Part shown: one piece after another, positions 1-6,994 of the stretch | Layout of the letters: every line of letters begins with the position of its first letter | Position numbering within the stretch: position 1 is the first letter of the stretch | Assembly: GCA_964515195.1 (NCBI GenBank) | Contig: CAZETK010000056.1 | Span: 1-22,353 of the forward strand | Reading direction: 5' to 3' | Length of the DNA: 22,353 bases | From: Ga0074139 sp964515195 | GTDB lineage: Bacteria > Bdellovibrionota > Bdellovibrionia > Bdellovibrionales > Bdellovibrionaceae | Made by a program: the position numbers and the translations under genes | Notes under the pieces: generated by a model | Told to the model about the DNA's origin: nothing | What the model saw: the letters and a program-made list of their open reading frames with translations, nothing else | Database searches by the model: none

Positions 1-220
1 CGCTCTACAGAAGAGAAAAGCTTCCCACGCATTCCCGGAGATAACCAGAGGACAAGCTTTCCACACAAGCAAAATTAAGAACACCAAAACCCTGTCCAGA
101 AATAACTTTGCGTCATTGAAAAATATTTTTCGCTCGAATCCTACGCTTCCAAATCGATAGGTTTTATGGTCTCTAGCCTAGCGCCCACACTTCAGTGCAT
201 TGCTGTAATCACCCGGAGGA

Positions 221-239
221 AACTTTCAAATTGAAAGTT
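221..239. repeat. Perfect inverted repeat, 9-bp arms, 1-nt centre
   Basis: The arms are AACTTTCAA and TTGAAAGTT around a single A. A near-centreless palindrome like this is more typical of a dimeric repressor or activator site than of a terminator, because no loop can form without breaking central pairs and no T-run follows. It lies about 217 bp upstream of the lipoprotein gene and directly after a GGAGGA sequence. Its role as an operator is inference. Confidence 0.45.
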
Positions 240-338
240 AAATCAACCCATGAAGATTGTCCTCAAGAGACCTTGTTATACGGATTAGCAGACGACTCTG
301 AGAGTCTCTTGTATCTCGCTGAAATGCCTAAACAATAG
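231..338 (+). CDS. Possible small ORF (35 codons, TTG start), uncertain
   Basis: A TTG at 231 opens a frame of 35 codons ending in TAG at 336-338, with a GGAGGA Shine-Dalgarno-like sequence at 215-220. The spacing of about 10 bases is slightly long. The peptide is acidic (CPQETLLYGLADD in its middle) with no signal sequence or membrane segment. The frame is open back to 177, so it could also be the tail of a decayed gene. No family is recognised. The start overlaps the 221-239 palindrome, which could fold over the initiation site. Chance is quite possible at this length. Confidence 0.25.
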   Translation: MKVKSTHEDCPQETLLYGLADDSESLLYLAEMPKQ

Positions 339-396
339 AGTGGATATCTCAAAATGGAACAAGGTGCGACTTTCCAAGCAAACGGGATCGTTTTAA

Positions 397-412
397 TCTG
401 AGATTCTGAGAT
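397..412. repeat. Tandem 8-bp direct repeat TCTGAGAT
   Basis: Two perfect copies of TCTGAGAT sit back to back, just upstream of the -35-like region of the putative lipoprotein promoter. Paired direct repeats in this position are seen at activator binding sites, but no regulator can be named from the sequence. Confidence 0.4.
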
Positions 413-416
413 AGAG

Positions 417-446
417 TTTTGGGTTTCCACTCCCAAGCCATACAAT
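417..446 (+). promoter_or_regulatory. Candidate promoter giving a near-leaderless lipoprotein mRNA
   Basis: A TACAAT box (5 of 6 matches to TATAAT) lies at 441-446, with only weak -35-like TTTTGG/TTGGGT at 417-424 (spacing 16-18). A start 7-10 bases downstream would fall at 453-456, on or next to the ATG at 456. The ATG has no clear Shine-Dalgarno sequence, which fits leaderless or near-leaderless initiation. The -35 is poor, so this is tentative. Confidence 0.3.
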
Positions 447-455
447 AGAAAATAG

Positions 456-2576
456 ATGCGCAAACTCTTGGCCATTCTATTGCTGCTCGTCGTTCTGACC
501 TATCAAGGTTGCTCGGGCGGCTTGCAAAATTCCGTGAATTTTCAATCCATTTCTAAATCCATGGGGATGTCGGGTGGTGGAAATGGCGAAGGCTATGATG
601 GCAAACCTGATCCCGGTGATTATTACCGAGTCATTCCCGAGTATGAGTGCGGCAGCCAAAAGGAAAATGATTTCCTCGCAGGCCAGATCACGGTCAAGGA
701 CGGAAAGTTCCAAGGCGAGATCATCAACCACAATGAGTGTAAAAAAGTTTCCAGTATTCTGCCTGATGCGCAGATTGAGTTTTCACCCTACAACAAAGAC
801 TTCATCGGTTACCGGGAAGGTCTTTACGTTCGCGCCAAATCTTTGAAAGATCTTTTGCAAAACCCATGGAAATACGAAGCCTGGTGTCGCTGGGAAAAGA
901 GCCCGACAGAAGGGCTTGATGTCATGGTCGAAGTGAATTCCGAAGACCAAACCAGCCGTGCCTCTGTGGTCACGGGCACTCAAGAAGGTTCGGGGTTACG
1001 CCGTTATAATTACGGTCCGGTCAACGTTGAGCGCACGATCTTGCCAGGAGTCCGTACAGCCCGCTATCAGGGCGGCGGCGTAGATCTGAATATTGATCTC
1101 AGCTCTCGACAAAGGAGTCCGGTCGGGACTTTCAAAGCGCAGTTCTCGGCTGTCATTGAAGGACAGGTCGTTAAGCATGAAATGAACTGTCGAATGGCGG
1201 CTCAGCTGGATGATCTAAACTTCAAGCTGGCTTTCACCGGTCGCTCCTCCCCTCACGCACCGATCATGGATCGGGTTTTTCAAGAGGGCTCGTCTTCAGC
1301 GTGGGTTTTGGAAGGAAGCTGTGATCCGCAGTGGGGTGATGTCAAGATCAGTGGCTCCAGTTTGGATGCTCCACAAAATTCAACCTGCTCAGCGGACGGA
1401 AAATTTTCTTTAAGCATTAATTATGGTTACCAAGGCCCGCTGCCTCATGTCTCACCGTATTTTTCTGGCTCCATTGGAGGCCAGGAGTTGCAGGCGGAGC
1501 AAGGACCTGTTGTTCGAAGTACCCGACTTTTTAAAACCCTTACATCTTACCCAGTTGAATTGGTCTCAAATGCATCTGAGCTCCAAGCCATATCCCAAAA
1601 TAGACTTGCGCTTTATATTCTCACTCAGGACATTGATGTGGCTGCCGCATTCGGCCCCACAAATAATTGGACAAGCATCGGCGGATACTACCTTGCAAAT
1701 GTTATGGATTGCTTCATTGGAGTTCTGGAGGGCAATGATAAAACGATTACTGGAGCCCACATGACCGCGCCCAACGATCATTACGCTGGCTTCTTCGGTT
1801 GTGTCCGTAGTCAGGCTGCCATTCGCAATCTTCATATTAAAGACTTCACGGTGACTGCCACTGGAAATTGGAGTGCTGGAGCCCTGACAGGGTACTTGCG
1901 CCAATCCAAAGTAACGAATGTCACAGCCACCAATGTGCAAGTCAGGGGACCCAACTCAGTGGGCGTCGGAGGCTTGATCGGCCGAAACTGGAATGGCGAT
2001 GTTGAACATATCAGTGTCACGGGCCAGGCCCAGGGAAATGTTTATGTTGGAGGCCTTATCGGAAATAATTGGGCAGGCGGAATTTCGAATGCCATGACTT
2101 CGGTCACAGTGATCGGGGCAGGTAGCGGCGCCGGCGGGCTCGTCGGGTATCATCAGATCGGGTCAACTGGCTCTATGGTCATTAAAGACTCGATAGCTTC
2201 AGGCCCTGTCAGCGGAGGCGATCAGGTCGGAGGCCTTATCGGCCGTATGGATCCGGAAAGTATCATCCAAAATACTCTTGCTACAGGGTCTGTTACTGTT
2301 GCACCTAGCGCCCACGGGGGACCTTTAATTGGATATTATCCCAACAGTGATCCTGCCAATCCCGAATACAATCCCAATTATGCGGAAGCCATCGTCACCT
2401 CTTCCTATTGGATGCGGGAAACTCCTTGCATCAACTGCACTCCCGGTCCGAAAAACTTTGGCGAAGCCAAATCTGTTTCAGAGCTTCATTTGCGAAGGAC
2501 GTTCCAAGGCTGGGATTTTTTTAATGCGACTTGGATTATGAAAGACGGCTTTACTCTGCCTGATCTCTACCGTTAA
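456..2576 (+). CDS. GLUG-repeat surface lipoprotein
   Basis: Predicted lipoprotein of 706 residues, function unknown. The N-terminus has Arg/Lys, a Leu-rich segment and then YQGC with Cys19 as the lipidation site; the -3 Tyr and -2 Gln make this a non-classical lipobox. Residues about 30-270 are cysteine-containing and unrecognised. Around 284-323 there is an Ig-like signature (GSC, V.ISG, STC, GKFSLS) of the kind seen in bacterial surface proteins. Residues about 442-625 hold roughly six GLUG-type repeats with cores such as GGLIGRNW, GGLIGNNW, GGLVGYH and GGLIGRMD, a beta-solenoid-like motif known from adhesins and IgA-protease-like surface proteins. A role in adhesion or surface contact is inference. 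The gene stands alone, convergent with cysE. ATG 456 is the only start that gives the signal sequence. Confidence 0.85.
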   Translation: MRKLLAILLLLVVLTYQGCSGGLQNSVNFQSISKSMGMSGGGNGEGYDGKPDPGDYYRVIPEYECGSQKENDFLAGQITVKDGKFQGEIINHNECKKVSSILPDAQIEFSPYNKDFIGYREGLYVRAKSLKDLLQNPWKYEAWCRWEKSPTEGLDVMVEVNSEDQTSRASVVTGTQEGSGLRRYNYGPVNVERTILPGVRTARYQGGGVDLNIDLSSRQRSPVGTFKAQFSAVIEGQVVKHEMNCRMAAQLDDLNFKLAFTGRSSPHAPIMDRVFQEGSSSAWVLEGSCDPQWGDVKISGSSLDAPQNSTCSADGKFSLSINYGYQGPLPHVSPYFSGSIGGQELQAEQGPVVRSTRLFKTLTSYPVELVSNASELQAISQNRLALYILTQDIDVAAAFGPTNNWTSIGGYYLANVMDCFIGVLEGNDKTITGAHMTAPNDHYAGFFGCVRSQAAIRNLHIKDFTVTATGNWSAGALTGYLRQSKVTNVTATNVQVRGPNSVGVGGLIGRNWNGDVEHISVTGQAQGNVYVGGLIGNNWAGGISNAMTSVTVIGAGSGAGGLVGYHQIGSTGSMVIKDSIASGPVSGGDQVGGLIGRMDPESIIQNTLATGSVTVAPSAHGGPLIGYYPNSDPANPEYNPNYAEAIVTSSYWMRETPCINCTPGPKNFGEAKSVSELHLRRTFQGWDFFNATWIMKDGFTLPDLYR

Positions 2577-2582
2577 AGGAAA

Positions 2583-2627
2583 CTAAAATCTTAAACCGAT
2601 TCGTCTCACAAGGCCTCTATCACCGAT
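2583..2627 (-). other. Possible displaced C-terminal tail of cysE in another frame
   Basis: Immediately downstream and in a different frame from the cysE stop, 14 codons followed by TAG encode IGDRGLVRRIGLRF. This resembles the VGxPGRxVRRIG tail expected after the STV of the hexapeptide domain. Sixteen bases (2628-2643) separate the STV codons from this frame, and 16 is not a multiple of three. Read this way, cysE has suffered a small insertion that replaced its natural end. The similarity is short, so this is a suggestion only. Confidence 0.3.
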
Positions 2628-3111
2628 GAAATTCATTCAACTGCACTGTGGACTGCGGCTCCACATCACGGGTCACCACCGCGTTGGCTCCTATTCGAGC
2701 GCCATCTCCGATAGTGACGGGACCAAAAATAGCGGCGCCCGCACCTATCAAGACATTGTTACCGACCGTTGGATGGCGTTTCTGGGGTTTAAATTTCAAT
2801 CCCCCCAACGTGACACCGTGAAAAATAATACAGTCATTTCCGACTTCAGCGGTTTCACCGATAACAACTCCCATGCCATGATCGATCACCAAACGCTTTC
2901 CAATCTTAGCGCCTGGGTGTATTTCAATCCCTGTTAGGAATCGGCCAATTTCAGATAACAATCTGGAAACAAAAAAAAGTTTATGTCGGTAAAAGAAATG
3001 TGCGATCCTGTAAAATAAAATAGCTTTCGGGCCTGGATATAAAAAAAGTATTTCCCAGTTTGACTTGGCGGCTGGGTCATATCTCCGATACGCCTGAATA
3101 AAATTCCACAT
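2620..3111 (-). CDS. cysE: Serine O-acetyltransferase (CysE type), altered C-terminus
   Basis: Transfers acetyl from acetyl-CoA to L-serine, the first step of cysteine synthesis, in the cytoplasm. The 163-residue protein belongs to the short SAT class: a helical N-terminus (1-60), then a left-handed beta-helix of hexapeptide repeats (about 62-150). Conserved motifs are present: EIHPGAKIG (63-71), IDHGMGVVIGE (76-86, His78) and KRHP (111-114, His113), matching the catalytic and serine-binding region of CysE. The C-terminus ends in STVQLNEFHR rather than the usual STVVGxPGR tail. It is the last gene of the long minus-strand cluster, 5 bases after the lipoprotein gene, with GTGGAG as a likely ribosome site. 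Another hexapeptide acetyltransferase is possible but less likely. Confidence 0.85.
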   Translation of the reverse strand: MWNFIQAYRRYDPAAKSNWEILFLYPGPKAILFYRIAHFFYRHKLFFVSRLLSEIGRFLTGIEIHPGAKIGKRLVIDHGMGVVIGETAEVGNDCIIFHGVTLGGLKFKPQKRHPTVGNNVLIGAGAAIFGPVTIGDGARIGANAVVTRDVEPQSTVQLNEFHR

Positions 3112-3116
3112 GTTAA

Positions 3117-3770
3117 CTACTCCACACTTCGAAATTCAGGACATTGAAGCTTCGGCTGATTAGGATCGAAGAAAGTGACTTGGGTGATCATCCAATTCTG
3201 CTCCAGTTCTCCCAAAATTATGAAGTGTCCACCTAATAAAGAGAGGTGACGGTACTGAGTCGTGTTGACTTTAATTCCCATTTCATCTTGAGCCGCCAAA
3301 AAGTCCCCCGTAATATCAAGTAAACGCTTACAGCCGGAACCTAAAATTTCGCCCTCAATTCGCCGTTTGCGACTTTGGCTGATGAAAAATACCTTCTTGT
3401 TTTTAGCTTTCGCCAACTCAGGAACCTCAATTTTAACATAAAAGGTACCAGGATTGCCGGTTGTCACACGGGAAAGATCGATTTCTCCGCCGCCCCGAGG
3501 GAATTCCAAAACCGTAAGTGGATCCTTAAGAATCCCTATGTTCTTCTCTTTTAATACAACCCTTGCCGATGTATAGGCGATACTCTTTTGTTTTTCAAGT
3601 GCATCTTGGGGCAACGTTTTATTCCAGATATGATCAGGCACCGGAAAATCCTGAGGTAGACTTTCAACCACCATAACGTCATCTTCCGAATATTGAAAAA
3701 AGTCATTCTGCGTGCATCCCAGCAATCCTGCCACTAAGACTGTCATGATCCACTTGCTCGCCATTTTCAC
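3117..3770 (-). CDS. Small predicted lipoprotein, unknown function
   Basis: 217 residues. The N-terminus (Lys, hydrophobic segment, LLGC with Cys19) is a clear lipoprotein signal. The following residues are NDFF, with an Asp two positions after the Cys-Thr-Gln, so inner-membrane retention rules of E. coli do not obviously apply. The mature part has mixed charge, several Lys/Arg clusters (residues about 118-134) and two further cysteines that could pair; no domain is recognised. Its ATG overlaps the stop of the upstream GYF_2/TPR gene by 4 bases (ATGA), implying translational coupling and perhaps a joint role in the envelope. cysE starts 5 bases after its stop. Confidence 0.8.
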   Translation of the reverse strand: MKMASKWIMTVLVAGLLGCTQNDFFQYSEDDVMVVESLPQDFPVPDHIWNKTLPQDALEKQKSIAYTSARVVLKEKNIGILKDPLTVLEFPRGGGEIDLSRVTTGNPGTFYVKIEVPELAKAKNKKVFFISQSRKRRIEGEILGSGCKRLLDITGDFLAAQDEMGIKVNTTQYRHLSLLGGHFIILGELEQNWMITQVTFFDPNQPKLQCPEFRSVE

Positions 3771-5461
3771 AATGATTCCTCAAGATTGTAACGTGTTCTC
3801 AATAGACCTGCAGCAAGTGGGTCTTGTGATAATCCTTGGCTGATTGAAAATCGACAGTCGTCGAATAAGTTTTCCCGGCACTGCATGTTCGCACGCAGTA
3901 CATAGACGGGCGTCGACACATATGAGTTTTGGGCCAGGGGATTTAAGTAACCTCCCACACACGCGTAGTTCTTCTCTTCTAAACAGGATTTCGCGAACAT
4001 CCAAGAAGCCGCCTTTTGATTCGACAAAACTTGATGCCTCATCAAAGCGCGCACCTCTGGCCATCGTCCCATAGAAGTCAACATATGCAATTGGGCTAAC
4101 AGCAAAGTGGGATGGTTCTGAAAGCGTTTTAAACCTTCTGTCACCCATTCTTCAGCTTCGGTCCATTTCTGAACTTGCGATATGCATACAACTTGAAGCG
4201 CCAGAATTTCGGCCTCTAACTTTTCAGGCCCCGTTATTTCCGAACAGAAGTTATAAAGAATATTCCAATCCTGCCAGCGCTGATCTACGGTCAAATGGTC
4301 GCTAAATTGAATTTGTAAGCTAGGAAGGTCTTCGAAGAATCGACCAATCTCGGTCTGTAGTGTTGCATGATCATTTATCTGGGTTGCCAGCCGAATCGCC
4401 ATAAGGCGACGCTCGGGTCGCAAATGGGACGAGTGATCCAATGTTTTTAATAATCCCGACAAAACCTGTGAAGCCTTGTCACGATGTTGATCCGCCAGAA
4501 CAACCAATGAGGCTTGAATAAGATATGCACGATTAGGCTCATCCGAGATAAGTTGTTGTGAAATATTATAGGCGTCTCCCCAGCGCTTTTGAACGGTCGC
4601 CAATGAAATTAAATTTAGCCGGGTCATCCAATTGCCCGGCTCTAATGTCAAGGCTCGATCAAAAAAGGCACGAGACTGACTTTCCTGCCCATCGTACATG
4701 GCCACCAGTCCCTGCCCATTAAGATTCTGAATCATGAGTTCTTTATTGGTCGGATCAAGCCGGCTGGATCGCTCGAACAATCGCTTTGCCTTCACAAGCT
4801 CCCGGCCTGGATTTAAAAATAAAAATCCAGCTCGAGTCAGGGCCGAGGGTTGGTCAGGATACTCCATTTGAACTTTTTTAAGCTCGTTATAAGCTTCGTG
4901 ATAAAGTTTAGCACTATGAAGCTTTTGAAACTGAGCCCACGATTTTTTTTGCTCTCGCTGCCAGGATTGCTTTTCAACAAATAGCACGGCTCCCACTACG
5001 ATAATTGCGGTGACAAAAACCCCAATTAAAATCTTTAGGATAGGAAGAGGTTCACGAGGCTTTTGTACGCCATAGGAGCGAATCCCAGATCGATGGCTCT
5101 CAGGAGCAATCGGTGGAGGTTCTGCGTTAGAGCGAACTGTTTCAACAGGCTTTATGGGAGTGGGAATTGGAATCGGTGTTTTATCGTCATCAATTCGGTG
5201 AGTCGCGGTTAATTGCGTCCGAGAAGCCGTTTGAGTGTTTTCGACGGTTTCATCTTGGTTAACCAGCTCAGAAATGGCTAATTGCAGCTCGGGAACATCG
5301 CGAACAAATTTCCATCTGTCTGCTGGGGTTCGCGCTTCATCCAAAAGACCTACATGCTTTGTCCGAACGGCCTTAGCCAACTCTTCCAAAGTAAAGGGCC
5401 CGAGTATGGTATCAGAGGCCTTTACGATCCAAATTTTTTCATGGGATGGGTCTTTTTTCAT
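3767..5461 (-). CDS. GYF_2-domain, single-pass membrane protein with TPR-like repeats
   Basis: 564 residues, role unknown. Residues about 9-66 match the GYF_2 (DUF4339) pattern: a WIV start, then GPFTLEELAKAV and a later TPADRWKFV, a small fold thought to mediate protein contacts. A polar, Pro-rich linker follows (67-138), then one transmembrane segment at about 140-162 (ILKILIGVFVTAIIVVGAVLF). The remainder is helical with TPR-like pairs, for example around 180-300 (LYHEAYNELKKVQ, ALTLEPGNWMTRLNL) and toward the end. Topology would place the GYF_2 domain in the cytoplasm and the TPR part in the periplasm. It starts 18 bases after purH and is coupled by ATGA to the lipoprotein gene. A scaffold or assembly role is inference. 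Confidence 0.8.
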   Translation of the reverse strand: MKKDPSHEKIWIVKASDTILGPFTLEELAKAVRTKHVGLLDEARTPADRWKFVRDVPELQLAISELVNQDETVENTQTASRTQLTATHRIDDDKTPIPIPTPIKPVETVRSNAEPPPIAPESHRSGIRSYGVQKPREPLPILKILIGVFVTAIIVVGAVLFVEKQSWQREQKKSWAQFQKLHSAKLYHEAYNELKKVQMEYPDQPSALTRAGFLFLNPGRELVKAKRLFERSSRLDPTNKELMIQNLNGQGLVAMYDGQESQSRAFFDRALTLEPGNWMTRLNLISLATVQKRWGDAYNISQQLISDEPNRAYLIQASLVVLADQHRDKASQVLSGLLKTLDHSSHLRPERRLMAIRLATQINDHATLQTEIGRFFEDLPSLQIQFSDHLTVDQRWQDWNILYNFCSEITGPEKLEAEILALQVVCISQVQKWTEAEEWVTEGLKRFQNHPTLLLAQLHMLTSMGRWPEVRALMRHQVLSNQKAASWMFAKSCLEEKNYACVGGYLNPLAQNSYVSTPVYVLRANMQCRENLFDDCRFSISQGLSQDPLAAGLLRTRYNLEESL

Positions 5462-5479
5462 GAGCTCTCATTATGACTT

Positions 5480-6994
5480 TTAATGGCGGAAATGTCGAAT
5501 TCCAGTTAATACCAAATTTACATTGAGCCTTTGGGCCGCAGCCTTCACTTCGGAATCTTTTAATGAACCTCCCGGCTGAACGATCCATCGAACTCCTTGC
5601 TGAGCCGCCAACTCCACAGAGTCTGGAAACGGAAAGAAAGCATCACTCACTAAAACAATATTATTTACTTTATCTGCATGATGTTTTTTCCATCTTTGAA
5701 GAGCTTGTTCGACGGCGTCGACACGATTCACTTGCCCCATTCCTAGACCTAAGCTCTGGCCATCACCAACAATAGCAATGGCATTGCTTTTCAGGCTTGC
5801 GCAGACTCGCTCACCGAATTGCATGGTGCGGATTAGACCTTGGTCGGGCATTGAACCGATGAATTCCCAATTTGAGGGATCACTGAATTGCGTATCAGGC
5901 TGCTGGAGCAAAAAGCCCCCTTGGATGCTTTTAACTTCTAAGGCATGACGGTCACGTGGGAAATCCCATTGCAAAACTCTGACATTTTTTTTAGCCGCTA
6001 AAATTTCGCGTGCTTCCGGGGAATACTTCGGAGCCAATACACATTCCAAAAAAAGTTCTTTCAATAATTGCGCATGGACTGCCTGCACTTCAAAATTCAT
6101 AACAATGATGCCGCCAAAAACGCTCATGGGATCGGCTTTTAGTGCTTTACTCAGAGCGGCTTCTGTATTCGTATCCACTGCGGCCCCGCATGGGTTATTG
6201 TGCTTCACCGCTACGACGGCAGGTTGCTCGAATCTCTGACAAAGGGTTAAGGCCGCGTCCAAATCTAAAAGGTTATTGTAGGAAAGCTCTTTGCCTTGAA
6301 AGATTTCAGCATCCGCAAAGCCCGCCTCCGTTCCGGATTTTTTGATCCACCAGGCTTGTTGATGGCTGTTTTCTCCATAGCGAAGTTTCTGATTCAAACG
6401 ACCGCCCACAGACCACAAAGAGATTTGATCAGGATCTAGCGTTTCCGAGATCAGCTGATCATAAACACTTATCAACCGAAAAACTTTTGCTGCTAATTTT
6501 TTACGATCGCTCCGAGATAACTGATAGGATTTTTCTTGAATCCAGCGGTAATCGTTTGGATCACAGACAACAGTGACAGTTTCAAAGTTTTTTGCGGAGG
6601 ACCGCAAAAAAGAAGGACCGCCGATATCAATATTTTCAATCAATTCTTCTTCCGGCGAGCGCTTCCTCAAGGTCTCTTCGAACGGATAAAGATTTCCCAC
6701 AACCAGGTCGAATGGCTCGACTTGAAATTGTTTAAGAGCCGTCACATGTTCAGAGTTCTTTTGCACGGCCAGTAGTCCCATGTGAACATGAGGGTGAAGG
6801 GTTTTGACCCGCCCGTCCAGCACCTCTGGAAATCCGGTCACTTCAGAGACATCGACGACTTCCCACCCCTGTTCACGCAGATAGCGGGCGGTGCCTCCGG
6901 TCGAGACAAGTTTTAGACCTTGGGAAACTAGGGGTGTTAAAAATTCAATCAGATTGGTTTTATCACTGACACTGATGAGTGCTCTTTTAAACAT
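5480..6994 (-). CDS. purH: Bifunctional AICAR transformylase / IMP cyclohydrolase PurH
   Basis: Catalyses the last two steps of de novo IMP synthesis: formylation of AICAR with 10-formyl-tetrahydrofolate, then cyclisation to IMP. 504 residues, normal length for bacterial PurH. The N-terminal MGS-like cyclohydrolase domain (about 1-145) shows STGGTARYLRE (31-41), GFPEVLDGRVKTLHP (54-68) and NLYPF. The transformylase domain has the conserved RYGENSHQQA (205-214), catalytic Lys264-His265 in KHNNPCG, and ends in the family-typical TGIRHFRH. All key residues look intact. Its ATG shares one base with the mlaD-like stop (TAATG) and has no good Shine-Dalgarno sequence, so translation likely depends on ribosomes finishing the upstream gene. 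That matters because the upstream gene has an in-frame stop. Confidence 0.97.
   Translation of the reverse strand: MFKRALISVSDKTNLIEFLTPLVSQGLKLVSTGGTARYLREQGWEVVDVSEVTGFPEVLDGRVKTLHPHVHMGLLAVQKNSEHVTALKQFQVEPFDLVVGNLYPFEETLRKRSPEEELIENIDIGGPSFLRSSAKNFETVTVVCDPNDYRWIQEKSYQLSRSDRKKLAAKVFRLISVYDQLISETLDPDQISLWSVGGRLNQKLRYGENSHQQAWWIKKSGTEAGFADAEIFQGKELSYNNLLDLDAALTLCQRFEQPAVVAVKHNNPCGAAVDTNTEAALSKALKADPMSVFGGIIVMNFEVQAVHAQLLKELFLECVLAPKYSPEAREILAAKKNVRVLQWDFPRDRHALEVKSIQGGFLLQQPDTQFSDPSNWEFIGSMPDQGLIRTMQFGERVCASLKSNAIAIVGDGQSLGLGMGQVNRVDAVEQALQRWKKHHADKVNNIVLVSDAFFPFPDSVELAAQQGVRWIVQPGGSLKDSEVKAAAQRLNVNLVLTGIRHFRH

Larger units (their letters stand above)
1..455. other. Intergenic leader before the GLUG lipoprotein gene
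   Basis: No recognisable protein or structural RNA gene was found in this stretch. It holds a perfect inverted repeat (221-239), a second one (294-306), a perfect tandem 8-base repeat (397-412), a possible 35-codon ORF with a TTG start (231-338) and a -10-like box immediately before the lipoprotein start. The sequence is AT-richer than the following gene. It may include the degraded end of an upstream gene; nothing in the translated frames is recognisable. Confidence 0.5.

Noticed and set aside
215..227. 13-base sequence GGAGGAAACTTTC repeated exactly at 18708-18720
   Set aside because: A few exact 13-base matches are expected by chance in a window of this size, and the second copy lies inside the RNase H gene with no shared context.
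263..475. 70-codon minus-strand frame in the leader region
   Set aside because: It overlaps the start and signal sequence of the lipoprotein gene, has no ribosome site and no recognisable protein features.
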